A stretch of DNA of 64,000 nt from Ichthyophis bannanicus (Eukaryota > Chordata > Amphibia > Gymnophiona > Ichthyophiidae): NCBI GenBank assembly GCA_033557465.1, contig CM066044.1, forward strand, positions 193,370,184 to 193,434,183. Direction: 5' to 3'. The translations under genes and the position numbers were made by a program. Shown one piece after another: positions 46,204-56,977 of this stretch. Numbering within the stretch: position 1 is the first letter of the stretch; each line of letters begins with the position of its first letter. The notes under the pieces were generated by a model, which worked only from the letters and a program-made list of their open reading frames with translations, was not told the DNA's origin and did not search any database.

Positions 46204-46485
46204 AGTTGCTCGTGCCAAAGGCTTGTGTGAAGAGAGATTTGAATTTGAGGAAGGAAGGTTCTGGTCATAAATAGGAGGGAAAGCAGTTCCAGAGAGAGGG
46301 GGCAGTATAGGAAAAAGCTGAACAGTGGGTGGAGTCATACTTCACCCGCTTAGGAGGGGGGAGAACTAAGTGATTGTTGTGAAGGGATCGGAGACAGCAT
46401 AGGGGATAGTCAGTGAAGAAAGGTATGGGGGGCAGATGATTGTGGAGTGCCTTGTGTGGCAAAGTAAGGATTTTGGTGATGGCCG
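46204..46485 (-). repeat. L2-like LINE 3' fragment replacing the DIRS-C right side
   Basis: Minus-strand reading gives LPPPKRVKYDSTHCSAFSYT and then APSLWNCFPSYL, the usual L2 ORF2 C-terminus. The junction with DIRS-C shows no element end, so it came from a deletion or recombination. Confidence 0.55.
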
Positions 46486-46735
46486 CTCACTTGGAGGTAG
46501 GGTTGTCAGTGGACAAGCTGAATCAGTCCTGGTTTTACTCTATTGCATCTATGGATTTGTAATTCTGCCTTTCCTAAAGAAATTGGAACAAGTTCACAAA
46601 TACAATTCTATAAACCTAGTGCTGGTTCAATCTCCTCCTTTTTGACATGGCAACCATATTTAGAATATTATGACAACTATTTCAGTACTTTTTGGGACTT
46701 TAAAACTGGATTTCTGAGTTTGGACATCATGTGAG

Positions 46736-47051
46736 CGATTAGGCTTGCACAGACCCTCACTGCGGAGGTTGTGCTGTGGGAGGTATTGTATAAGACTGTT
46801 TTAAGAGCATACCGTCCCCCAGTTTGGGCCAGCACTGATGGCTTGGTGAATTCAGATGCTTTCCCCAAGTGTCAGGAGCAACAGGGAATGCTAGCGCATA
46901 TGTTCTGGCTGTGTCCCAAAGTTCAGGAGTTTTGGCTGCAGACTACCTGGTATTTGAGCGGGGTGGTGAGACAAGTGAGTCTGAGCATGGGAGGTGGGGT
47001 CTTGGGTGACCCAGCGAGATTCCAAGTGAAGGGAAAAGGTGTCCAAAGTCT
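46736..47051 (+). pseudogene. L1/Tx1-like LINE ORF2 C-terminal fragment (left of DIRS-D)
   Basis: The plus-strand frame contains RAYRPPVWASTDGLVNSDAF, PKCQEQQGMLAHMFWLCPKV and QEFWLQTTWYLSGVV. It corresponds to the C-rich end of L1 ORF2 (C..C....l.HmfW.Cp.v..fW). It is cut by the DIRS-D left end at 47052 and resumes at 52743. Confidence 0.7.
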
Positions 47052-47214
47052 ATCTCCAGGAACAAGCAGGAATGAGACTTCACATATGGGTATCGTCGGT
47101 ACCGACGGAGCCTGCGCGGGAACACTCCCCAGCGTCCAATCAGAAAGCTTTTGGGAGCATCCCACAGCGCCTGTGTGCTGCCTTCCCGCCTTTCCAACTG
47201 TCTCTCCTCAGTTG
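47052..47214 (+). repeat. DIRS-D left inverted terminal repeat
   Basis: 'atctccaggaacaagcagg' to 'ctgtctctcctcagttg', with CGTCGGTACCGACGG near the start. It pairs with 52553-52742. Confidence 0.88.
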
Positions 47215-47439
47215 TTCTTTTTCTGCGGAGCCAGCAGGTCGTGTTCCTGTCACCGCAGAAGAATTTCCTTATTTTTTCTTTATTTCTTTTCTGTCGCGTC
47301 TGCCTTCCTCGACACTATACCGGAACCGCCGGTTCTTATTCTTTTCTTTTTAAGAAAAAAAAAAGACCTTTTTTCCATTTAGTTTTCTTCAGGTGTACTT
47401 CAGTTCTGGGCCTTAGGCCCAAAACCCTTTTCCTTAAAT

Positions 47440-49291
47440 ATGGAAAAGCCTGCCTCAGGATTTAAGAAGTGCACAAAATGTGGCGGTACTATCTCTGTCA
47501 CCGACACCCATGACTGGTGTCTAAAGTGTTTAGGCCCTGACCGTTCCATTAAAGATTGTGTGTCCTGTTCCATGATGTCTAAGAGAGGTCGACAGAACTG
47601 AGCTGCCAAGCTCAGTACCCTGTTTCCCTCTGATGCAGCTTCAGTGGCATCAACATCTTCCAGGGCTGCTTCTTCCTCACATGGATCTCAGGTAACTAAA
47701 CATAAATCCAGCCGGTCCTCGAAGGGCAAATCTCCTAAGCATCGAGATGCCCCTGGCCTTGCCCTCGAGGATTCTGCACTGGCAAAATTACCCCAGTGGG
47801 AGGCTTCGGCTTCTAAAGCATCATCATTGGGGTTCCAGGATGATTTAGATGGCGTGGCCTCAACAGATCTCCTGGTGCCATGCTCTGGGGTACCGGTGTC
47901 TTCCACCGGTATCGACTTCCAGGCATTGGCGTCATCGATGGATCAGAGGATTCTGTCCATCGAACGCAGTCTGGCGGCTTTCCTTGTGGCATCGACCCCT
48001 GTGGTACCGCAACAGACTACTCCACCGGTACCGGCTCCGGTATCGCCATCGGCACCGATTCTGGTACCGGTGGCATCGACATCAGCATCGGTGTCAGCTA
48101 TGCCGGTACTCTGCCCTCTGCAGCACTCCGGTACCCTGTACCGGTGATTCCCAATACCGATCCCAGTCGGTACGGGTATCGGGCTTTGCAAGAGCATCCC
48201 GACAGACGATGCTTCGATTCCTCTGATGACTCTGAGGATTCTGAAGAGTCTGTCGATGCAGCGATCCTTCTTCCACAGGAGGAGTCCTCTCCTAAACGAA
48301 GGATGTCTCCTCCAGAGGACTTGTCTTTTCAAGACTTTATCAGAGAGGTGGCTCGGGGCCTCTCTATTACAGTAGCTCCAGAGTCAGAGCCTAGAGCTAA
48401 GGAGTTAGATATTCTACAATATCCTAAAACTCCTAAAGAGGCATCTACCTTGCCTATTCATGAGATTCTATATGATCTCATGTTAAGGATGTGGGAAGCA
48501 CCTCTAACCACCTCTCCTCATTCTCGCAGGTTGGATACCATGTATCGTGTCCCTCCTTGTCCTGGTTTCCATAAAACTCAGCTTCCTCACCACTCTATTG
48601 TGGTTGAGTCTGCAATGAGAAAGATTAGAAGTGCCAAGAGACATGCCTCTAATCCTCCAGGACGTGAATGTAGAACCCTGGATGCTTTTGTTAGAAGAGT
48701 CTTCCAAGCTTCCATGCTTGCTGCGAGAATTAATTCTTATAGTCTCTACATGGGAATGTTCTTAAAAGAAGTCACTGACCATTTGCAGACTTTAAGTCCT
48801 TTTATGTCTGACAGTAAAAGGCAAGAATTTCTCACTGGGCTCAAACATGCCCAGGATATCTCCAAATTCTCCAACCGTGCAGCTTTCGACTCCTTTGAAT
48901 GCGTAAGCAGAGCCTCGGCTATAGCTATAGGTGCACGTAGGATTGCTTGGCTTCAAGCATCTGATTTGGAGACCTGGGTCCAAGATGAATTGGGAAATAT
49001 CCCTTGTACAGGTGAGAATCTGGTAAAGATTGGCAAGCAAAAGCCAATCAAATGGATGCTGAAAATTCTGCTTTGGATAGACTATCAAAATCTACTGCTG
49101 CTCCTGCTAAGAAAAGGTTGTTCAAGAAAACACCTTTTTCTAAAAAGGGAAGATCCTATCCTGCTTATAGTCAGAGAGCATTTTCTGCAGCTCAGTTTCC
49201 TTCCAAACCTCAGCAATCCTCCAAACAGACCAAGGCAAAGGCTGCGAGGCCTGCTCCAGCCCAGCAATCTCAGCCCCCTCAGAGCCTTTGA
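47440..49291 (+). pseudogene. DIRS-D gag-like protein (one stop, two frameshifts)
   Basis: ATG 47440 opens MEKPASGFKKCTKCGGT with both CxxC pairs. TGA at 47599-47601 stands where DIRS-C has CGA. The frame then continues through the Ser/Val/Pro spacer (47644-48147), shifts near 48140, and runs open through SSPKRRMSPPEDLSFQDFI, FHKTQLPHHSIVVESAMRK, NPPGRECRTLDAFVRRVFQA and ASAIAIGARRIAWLQASDL to GENL near 49020. A small deletion relative to DIRS-C moves the basic C-terminus to another frame (49052-49291). The N-terminal 90 residues of the 733-codon frame starting at 47880 are out of frame and are not gag. Confidence 0.78.
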
Positions 49292-51211
49292 CTCTCTGCT
49301 AGAGAACTTAGCCTTCCTGGCTCTAGAAGGACCAGAGCCTTCCACCATTCCAGGAAGGTTATGTCACTTTGCTCCCAGATGGGGGCAAATCACAGCAGAT
49401 CATTGGACACTCTCCATCATAAGAGAGGGGTACAAACTTCATTTTTCCAGCTTGCCCCCTCTCACAAGAGTGCACCAGTTCAATTCTCCAATCCCCCTCC
49501 TCAGCCTGTTAGAGCAGGAGGTTGCCACTCTTCTAGCCCAGGGGGCAATAGAGGAAGTGCCTTCTCAACAACAGGGCACAGGATTCTATTCCCCCTATTT
49601 TCTTATCCCAAAGAAAACAGGGGGGCTTCAGACCCATTTTAGATCTCAGAGAGTTGAACAGATTCCTAGTCAAAGAGAAATTCAAGATGGTTTCTCTAGG
49701 AACTCTGCTGCCATACCTTCAGAGTCAGGATTGGCTTTGTTCTCTAGATCTCAAGGATGCGTACACTCATGTTCTCATCCATCCAACTCACAGAAGGTTC
49801 CTTCGGTTCCTTTTCCAGGAGAAGCACTATCAATACAGAGTGCTCCCCTTTGGCCTGGCCTCTGCACCAAGGGTATTCACGAAATGCATGGCAGTGGTTG
49901 CTGCTTTTCTGCGCACCCTGGGAATATTTGTCTTCCCTTATCTGGACGACTGGCTCATTTGAGCTCCCACTCAGAGGCCAAGACTGCTCTAACCTGCACA
50001 ATGCGTATCCTTCAATATTTAGGGCTGGTAATAAACATCCCAAAATCCAATTTGATCCCTACTCAGTCCCTGGAGTTTTAGGGGCGCTACTGGATACCAC
50101 AAAGGCAAGGGCCTATCTTCCCCAGGCCAGTTGCCTTCGCTTGATGCAGTTAGCTTCTCAAGCAGAGTCAAAACCCCTTCTAACTGCTCGAGAAATGTTA
50201 CAGTTGCTAGGCCACATGGCATCCACTGTTCATGTGGTACCATATGCTCGCCTTCACATGAGAGCAGCTCAGTGGATTTTATCCACCCAATGGACCCAGG
50301 CATTAGGCTGCCTGTCAGACAAAATAGCAAACACAAGTCGCCTCATTTTGTCCCTCCAGTGGTGGAAGTCCCCTCGGAACCTGTTGCTGGGGTGTCCTTT
50401 TCAATAGCCTCTACCCCAGGCAACTCTTACAAGAGATACTTCTCCAATGGGCTGGGGAGCTCATCTTCAGGACCTCTCCACCCAGGACATCTGGTCCCCA
50501 CAGGAGACTTGTCTACATATCAATCTCTTAGAACTCAGAGCAATCTTCCTTGCTCTGCGAGTTTTCCACACCCTGTTCAGCCACAAGACAGTCCTTGTCC
50601 ACACGGACAATCAGGTAGCCATGTTCTATATAAACAAGCAGGGAGGAACTGGCTCTCTGTCACTTTGCAACGAAGCTCTGTGACTGTGCGCCCTCGCCAG
50701 AGAGCATCACATTCATCTTCTGGCAGTCTATCTTCCAGGTGCTCAAAACTCTTGGGCAGACAGACTAAGTCGAGTTCTGCTTCCACACGAGTGGTCCCTA
50801 CATATGGACCAGGTATCCAAGATTTTTCAAATTTGGGGAACCCCGGACATAGACCTCTTTGCAAGTCCGTGGAATGACAAACTTCCCCGGTTCTGTTCCA
50901 GAACTCCAGCTCAGGGGGCTCAGGGAAGGGATGCTTTCCTCCTCCATTGGGGTCAAAACTTCCTGTATGCCTTTCCACCCATTCCCCTAATTCCCAAAAC
51001 CCTGTTCAAGCTTCAGAGAGACAGAGGCCACATGATTCTCATAGCTCCACATTGGCCACGGCAAGTGTGGTACCCTCTGCTTCTACATCTCTCTCAAGCT
51101 CCCTCCCTAGAGTTAGGGTCTGCTCCAGACCTTCTCTCTCAGGAGGATGGAAAGTTGTGGCACCCTAATCCCCAGTCTCTGCATCTCAGGGCTTGGTTGC
51201 TGAAGGCCTAG
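49280..51211 (+). pseudogene. DIRS-D pol: reverse transcriptase, RNase H and DLFASPWN region
   Basis: The lead LAFLALEGPEPSTIPGR to SPYFLIPKKTGG is open, then a one-base slip near 49620 changes frame. RT continues 49654-49962 with LDLKDAYTHVLIHPTHRRF, LPFGLASAPRVFTKCM and YLDD (49939-49950), followed at once by TGA. RNase H readings are at 50447-50683 (NLLELRAIFLALRVF, HTDNQVAMFYINKQGG); the first catalytic Asp region reads TRDTSPMGWG. 50804-51211 gives IWGTPDIDLFASPWNDKLPR, FPPIPLIPKTLFKLQRDRG and LIAPHWPRQVWYPLL, ending LRAWLLKA just inside the recombinase start, the overlapping arrangement usual for DIRS. Confidence 0.82.
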
Positions 51212-52249
51212 ATCTCCAGGATCTTCCTCTTTCTCAACAAGTGAAAGATGTTCTTTATGCTTCCAGAAAACCTTCCACTAGACGTTCTTACGCCTTCAAG
51301 TGGAAAAGGTTTACCATCTGGTGTTCTGAAAAGGGTCTTAACCCCCGTTCAATACCTCTGGAATCGTTGCTGGAGTATCTCCTGCATCTGTCTAATGCAG
51401 GCCTTAAGACAAATTCAGTAAGAGTCCATCTGAGTGCTATTGCAGCTTCCCTCAAGCCTCTAAATGGACAACCTGTTTCCTCTCATCCCCTTGTAGCAAG
51501 GTTCATGAGAGGCCTCCTTTTAACAAAGCCTCCCATTAGACCACCTCCGGTGGCATGGGACTTAAATTTGGTTCTTCGTCAGCTTATGAAGCCGCCTTTT
51601 GAACCTTTAGCTACTACCTCCTTGAAATACCTTTCTTGGAAGGTTATCTTTCTCATTGCAATCACATCAGCACGCCGCATCAGTGAATTGCAAGCACTAG
51701 TAGCTAATCCACCTTCTACAAGGTTCCATCATGACAAGGTGGTCCTTAGGACTAATCTACACTTTATGCCTAAGGTGGTCTCGCCTTTTCACCTCAACCA
51801 AGAGATCTACCTACCTGTCTTTTTTTCCAGGGCCTCATGCATCAAGTGCAGAGAGGAATCTTCATACCCTGGACTGTAAAAGAGCTCTAGCTTTTTACTT
51901 ACAGAGGACACAACAACATAGAAAGTCTTCTCAACTCTTTGTTGCTTTTGATCCTTCTCATTTGGGACAACCAGTCTCCAAGAGAACACTTTCCAACTGG
52001 ATTGCCCAATGTATTTCTTTTGCCTATCAGAGCAAGAACATTTCTCTGGAGGGCCATGTCACAGCTCACAATGTGAGAGCCATGGCAGCCTCAATGGCTC
52101 ACCTGAACTCTGTGTCTATTGACGACATCTGTCGAGCATCCACTTGGGCTTCGGTTCATACCTTCACAGCCCATTACTGTTTGGACAAGGATTTCTGCCG
52201 GGATGCCTTGTTTGGTCAGGCTGTTCTCAAACACCTGTTCCATACTTAA
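51193..52249 (+). pseudogene. DIRS-D tyrosine recombinase (one frameshift, catalytic residues visible)
   Basis: The N-terminal part is VAEGLDLQDLPLSQQVKDVL, then STRRSYAFKWKRFTIWCSEK, open to 51879. A shift near 51840 moves it to the second frame, which ends at 52249. The four-residue active site can be read: Arg in ITSARRISEL (51673-51678), His and Arg in AHNVRAMAAS (52067-52078), and Tyr in FTAHYCLD (52175-52177). It would cut and join DNA to insert the circular DIRS intermediate. This copy cannot be translated through because of the shift. Confidence 0.85.
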
Positions 52250-52367
52250 TCAACTCCTACCCACCATCCCTCAGGGGATGCCAGAGATCCAGGTGGGGAA
52301 GTGCAGCCCTGTCCCAGGGACACACAACTTATGGGCTCTCTCCCTGGCATCAAAAGCTAGGGAGTGC

Positions 52368-52470
52368 CCCATATGTGAAGACTCATTCCTGCTTGTTCCT
52401 GGAGATAGCACAGTTACTTACCTGTAACAGGTGATCTCTGGGAACAGCAGGAATAATTCTTCACAACCCA
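52368..52470 (+). repeat. DIRS-D internal complementary region
   Basis: 'gcttgttcctggagata' joined to 'gcacagttacttacctgta', the reverse complement of the right end joined to the left end. It lies just after the recombinase and a short 'caactcctacccaccatccc' spacer. Confidence 0.87.
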
Positions 52471-52552
52471 CCCACCACCCCTAGGAGTTGTCTCTCTCTC
52501 TCTATCTCTCTTCCTTTCCCTCTCTCTCCCTCTTTGTCTCAGCTATAAAACT

Positions 52553-52742
52553 CAACTGAGGAGAGACAGTTGGAAAGGCGGGAAGGCAGCACGCAGGCGC
52601 TGTGGGATGCTCCCAAAAGCTTTCTGATTGGACGCTGGGGAGCGTTCCCGCACAGGCTCCGTCGGTACCGACGTACCCATATGTGAAGACTTATTCCTGC
52701 TGTTCCCAGAGATCACCTGTTACAGGTAAGTAACTGTGCTTT
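52553..52742 (+). repeat. DIRS-D right inverted terminal repeat
   Basis: Inverse of 47052-47214 plus the terminal extension ending 'gtaagtaactgtgct'. The CAG|GTAAGT donor-like word is at 52723-52731. Confidence 0.87.
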
Positions 52743-53425
52743 GTGCGAAAGGCGTTTTTGGTGGCCCTGAAGACGATCCTGAAGGTGTGACTGGACTCGG
52801 AACCCCAGCATATTGGGCTTGGCGGAACCCTCATAAGCTGATGCAGATGGAGAACATAAGTGCTTGGGGGTCTGAGTCCCGCCCACTGCACTTTATGGCC
52901 ATCTGGGAGCCTTATGTTCAATCCTTGTCGCCTTGGGCACGCAGCATGACCCTCAACTGTGTTTTTCTGTAACTACCTCACTGTATTTTGTGCTCAACTA
53001 CTCTATTGCAACTGTACTTCCATCCCCAAGCTATTCCAGCCTGTTGCATGACCTGATGCGCTTGCAAATGTACCTGATCTAATACCTGTTTTGTATTTAT
53101 TTGTATATTGCATAGGAGGGAAATTCCTAGCGCCCAATAGGACCTTGCAATTTCTGAGGCTTGACCCACTGTATGTAGTCAGTAGTGTGTGGTGTGGATT
53201 CCTATCTTGAGTTGGGGAGTTGAATAATTGGTTGGTTGCTGCTGGAGGAACTGCAATACTACCTGGGAGGAGAAGGTGTGTGGGGCGGTTGGGGGGGGTA
53301 ACAATATTTTCTCTGTATATAAATAAAAACATTGTCTTGTTTAGTTTCTGGCCATGCTGCATGTGAGAGCACCCTCGTACTGGTGGCCTTGTTGTATTTC
53401 CTAATATTTGCAATAAAGATGATTT
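52743..53425 (+). pseudogene. L1/Tx1-like LINE ORF2 end and 3' UTR (right of DIRS-D)
   Basis: The words VALKTILK, PHKLMQMENISAWGSES and HFMAIWEPYVQSLSPWAR continue the ORF2 C-terminus cut at 47051. The 3' end near 53411 has 'caataaagatgatttaaaca'. Frames shift several times. Confidence 0.65.
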
Positions 53426-53640
53426 AAACATGAAACTGAATTAGAAAAATTTCTAAAGAGTATTTTTGTCAGTGTTTACAAAACCTAAGTGACTTAAGAA
53501 TTGATTCACCTCTAAGGGAATTTCATGTCATAAAAAGAAAGCAATAGAATTTTATAGTACAGAAAGTAATTCCTGTTTTAACTTTCATGATTTTAATTAT
53601 TCACTAAGATATGACTTAAATAATAGCAATGACATCTCAC
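53426..53640. other. Intronic sequence next to the splice donor
   Basis: AT-rich sequence, no repeat recognised. Confidence 0.4.
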
Positions 53641-55259
53641 CTAGTATGGTAACTGATTTTTCTAGCAGCCATTGATTCAGACACCATGTGATCCTTCTGG
53701 AAATCAAGTTCATCCCCAAGTAGGGATTTCCTCTTCAGGGTCCCAGAGTTTTTCATACATGTGGCCATTGAAGGCTCAGCCTTCATGATGCTGTTGGACA
53801 GACTGGAACTCTCTTTGAATGAATACTTGAAGACATCAGATAATAACTCTTGGCTTTGGTTATCGATGCCCATAGCCGTAGTGATTGCTTTGTCTTGGGT
53901 TGGCCATTTCTTCTCTTCATCTTCAGTTGGTGCTGCTGTAAGATTGTCTAGTGAAGGTTTCTCTTGTAAGCTAGTAGCCCAAAGAGTGTCATTCTTTACC
54001 ATTGGAACTTTATGCAGGGCAGCTTTTTGTGTCTCACTGGATGATTCTTCATGAAAAGAGGTGGGTACTGCAGGTTGCTGCTGTTGCATGTCTAGTTTGC
54101 TTGTATCTATCTTGCCTTCAGATGACCCAAACATATTTTCAAAAAGCAAGGGGTAATAGAACCTTGGAAGATATGCAGATCTCTCTGGATTCTGACGAGC
54201 CTGGAGATGAGCAGAATGGGGATGCATTAGCTGGGCAGAGGAAGCCAAGAAAGGAACGTGGCTCAGATGTGTGTATGGTGTTGCACTGCTGGTCACAGTA
54301 GGACCCAAATAGGAAAACAAGTTAGGATTCAAAGGGTAGTTAATTCCCAGTAAGGAGAGGTTCAAGCTTTGAGTTTCCTGGTAATCATTATAGGGAGGAG
54401 GAGGGTAACATGGGGTGATGTTGGCTTCTCTATTTGAGGAGATCACATCCATTCTGCCTCTTCTTTGTCTGTTCATAAACAGCTTCCACTGATCCATTAA
54501 AATCCCATTGCTTCCTAGACATTTCTTTGGAACTTTGCAGTGCTTTGGCTTGAGTTCTGATTCCATACATATTGGCTCTTTGCCCTTCATTACATTGTTT
54601 TGTAGAGAGATAATATCAGTTATTATCAAGTCTGGTTCTGTGTCTTTGCAAGCTTTGTCTCTTTTGTTCTTGAACCCCAGCAGAAGGGTGTTAGCACTGT
54701 GTTCTGCAGGATCAATGGGATGGTTATCTACTTCCATGGCTCTCCCTTTTTTCTCTGTTAGGTCTGTTTCTTTAATTTGCCCAGCAATCCCTATATTTTT
54801 TTCTTCCATATCCTGGAACTGGCATAGTTCCTTATGCATCTGTTTAGAAGATAGGATATCGTCCCCTGATTTCTCATTGTCCACCATGTCTCCATGGGAA
54901 ACATGTATTGTGTTCCCTATTCCAGCAATAGTAGCTGTGGAGTCACAGGTTACTTGGTTATCCATCTGGTCTCCAGCAGTTTCAGCTGCATGAATGAAAT
55001 GGAGGTCTGGGTGGAGTAGGTTACCCTTCTTGTAGGGCCAATCAGACTCAATTAGTAGGGAGAGTGAGTTCTTGCATAAACTGTACTTCATGTGGTTGTA
55101 AAGGTGGGATTTCTCCATGCAGGTGAAGGGACATTGAAAGCATTTGTAATTGTAGGGTTTCCCCCAGGGCCGTGGAATATAATGAGGCTTCTTGGGTTTA
55201 CGCTCCTTGTGCTTGTAAACTGAAGTTAGCTTGCAGTTGCCATCATCTTCCTTCGACAT
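53641..55259 (-). CDS. PRR35: PRR35-like gene, first coding exon (CCHC zinc finger)
   Basis: The ATG at 55259-55257 (G at -3) begins MSKEDDGNCKL, and the KERKPKKPHYIPRPWGKPYN stretch and the finger follow. Cys40, Cys43, His56 and Cys62 form a C2HC finger (CFQCPFTCMEKSHLYNHM, then YSLC). The PRPWGKPYNYK context and SLSLLIESDWPYKKG after the finger fit PRR35 better than its paralogue ZNF750. Near the end are SLNLSLLGINYPLNPNLFSY and YLPRFYYPLLFENMFGS. It is probably a nuclear transcription regulator (family inference). The exon ends in phase 2 at AG|GTGAGA and joins the exon at 40095, for about 848 residues in all. The frame is free of stops for 539 codons. Confidence 0.82.
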
Positions 55260-55378
55260 GACTGATGGCTCTGAACTTGTCACAAATGTCGCTTGGAAAG
55301 GGTTCAAGTCAAGAAGTTGTTAGTGCTCTTCTGAGTCCTAGTGATTTGATGTCGCCTTTCTGGAGACCACTGCACACC
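55260..55378 (-). other. Probable 5' UTR part of the first coding exon
   Basis: A pyrimidine-rich tract 'acttcccctcattttag' ends at 55379 on the minus strand and could be the acceptor of an upstream non-coding exon. An in-frame TAA lies about 60 bases before the ATG. The upstream exon itself is not identified and may lie beyond DIRS-E. Confidence 0.5.
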
Positions 55379-55711
55379 CTAAAATGAGGGGAAGTAATAG
55401 TTATGAGAAACAATTCAAACTTTCCCAACAAAACTAACTTTAGTAAGTTAAGGACACACTTAGTAATCTAAAGTTCAAGTTCTAAGTTCAAACAAACTTC
55501 CTAAAATGCCATAGAATTTTCTTAATAAAGTTTGTGATGTACCATAAACCTGTTTCCCCACTTCCCAATTGTACCACAGATCTGGAGATGTGCATCCCTT
55601 AATTCTCACAGTATTCAAGACTTGCAACCCTTCTATTGTATGGAATTCAATGTGTACATTCTTTTTGTCTCATGAAACTAAGATTAGACAAAATAGTTTC
55701 CATTTTGTTCC

Positions 55712-55797
55712 TCCAGTCCAGTTCCTGGTACCTTTGGATATTCATGCCTTGCCAGCAATTTGAAGACTAAGCATGTCATGATTTTCATGACCTCCTC
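55712..55797 (+). repeat. DIRS-E left inverted terminal repeat
   Basis: 'tccagtccagttcctggtac', then 'tcatgccttgccagca' and 'gatttt...gacctcc'. Reverse-complemented, it matches the right end with about one difference in eight. Confidence 0.8.
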
Positions 55798-56977
55798 CTA
55801 GAAAGAGAGCTGGCTCCTCCCCCAGTCTTCAGTATCTCAGTCTTCAAGCAGCTGGAGAGATGTGAATCCCATTGCTAGGACTCACTGAAGGAACAATAAC
55901 CTTAAATTTGGGGCTCATTTCAAGTAAACTTTTTAAAAGCACTGCGGGATCCCCAGGACAGCACTGACTGAAGCAGCTGTCAGGAGCTGTGGGAGTAGTT
56001 GAGCTGTGCCAGTATTACATGTAAGGGAGCAGATAGGCATGGGGTAATCCTCCAGAGCCGCACAACTCCCCTATGGGGGAGGCTTTGTAGCGGACAGGAT
56101 TGGGACAGTGCAAGAGAGAGAGCCGTTGGCAAGCCAGGTTGAAAGCATACTGGGGCTGGAAGTGCGTGAGCGACGACTCCAGAGCCATGGTTTTGTATAG
56201 GTGAGGGGAGCTTTCTGTTACATTTGTGAAGGGAGAGTATTTCAAAGGCGGAGCAGCAGTACAGGGCTGGCAGCCTGAGTGAGCCACGTGGTAACAGCGG
56301 CCATTTTAGCTGAGTGCGGGAAGCTTCAGAGCAGAGCAGGAGAAGCAGTAAGTAGAAGGGGGGAGGGTCTCAGGGGCCCTCGATTCACCTCTCTTGGTGG
56401 GGTTTTACCCTTTGTTATTGTTTTGGGGGGTGCAACAGAGGAAATTGAAAGGGAAAGTAAAGTAAAACAAAACAAAACAGGGCAATGCCGGCAAAGCTGA
56501 CCTGGTGGCCTGTGGGTCATGCAGGGGTTCAGTGTCTGTAGCCGGGTTCTGCAGGGTATGCGAGGCAGAGTCTTAGTTGGTGGAGGTGGACAGCCCAGAC
56601 AGGTCCCCAGGGAACATGATGGACCGGGGCGGTGCAGGGACCTCTACAGCAGCCATAGCAGCAGCAGAGATGGCAGTGAGTGGAGAAAGAGGGGAACCTA
56701 CCACAACCAAGGGCCTCAAAGGCAAAGGATAGAAGGTGGGTGTCTCCAGGGAGCAGCAAGCAGTTAGCTATCAAAGGGGCTTCTCGCTGGAATTTGTGCT
56801 GCTACTGGAATTTGAAACAGTGGGGGAGGAGTCAGAGCTGCCTCGGAGTGAGGCAAAGCGACTCTCGGACATGGATTTGTCACGAGAAGGGGCTGAGAAT
56901 GAGCCGGGTCACAGCAAGCGACGGGGAAGAAGGTATCTGAAGAGAGACCTCAAAGGGCGGATCCTGACGAGGAGGAG

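Larger units (their letters stand above)
47052..52742 (+). mobile_element. DIRS-D: full-length DIRS element, 5.69 kb, all ORFs broken
   Basis: The left ITR (47052-47214), gag, RT-RNase H, tyrosine recombinase, ICR (52368-52470) and right ITR (52553-52742) are all present in canonical order, the only structurally full coding copy here. It interrupts an L1 ORF2. Stops include TGA in gag at 47599 and TGA after YLDDWLI in RT at 49960; the first replaces a CGA and the second a CGC of DIRS-C, in keeping with CpG decay. There are frameshifts in gag, RT and recombinase. No intact protein can be made. Confidence 0.92.
40096..53640 (-). other. PRR35-like intron (13.5 kb), packed with transposons
   Basis: Donor CATACTAG|GTGAGATG at 53641/53640 and acceptor TTTCAG| at 40096/40095 on the minus strand keep phase 2. 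Within it are a MITE, DIRS-C, an L2 fragment, an L1 fragment and DIRS-D, all but the L2 scrap read on the opposite strand to the gene. More than 80 percent of the intron is repeat. Confidence 0.8.

Noticed and set aside
44162..46270. 702-codon open frame as an intact pol
   Set aside because: It holds RT, then about 1 kb of off-frame Ser-rich reading where RNase H lies in another frame, then the truncated recombinase start. It is a product of frameshifts, not one gene.
47880..50081. 733-codon open frame as a single protein
   Set aside because: Only its middle is in the gag frame. The first roughly 90 residues are an out-of-frame reading of the GGTACCG-rich spacer, and after about 49020 it reads off-frame until it meets the start of pol by chance.
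53641..55259. ZNF750 as the identity of the host gene
   Set aside because: The finger context (PRPWGKPYNYK, SLSLLIESDW) and the N-terminus fit PRR35 better by recall. It is kept as the alternative because the two are paralogues and synteny is not visible here.
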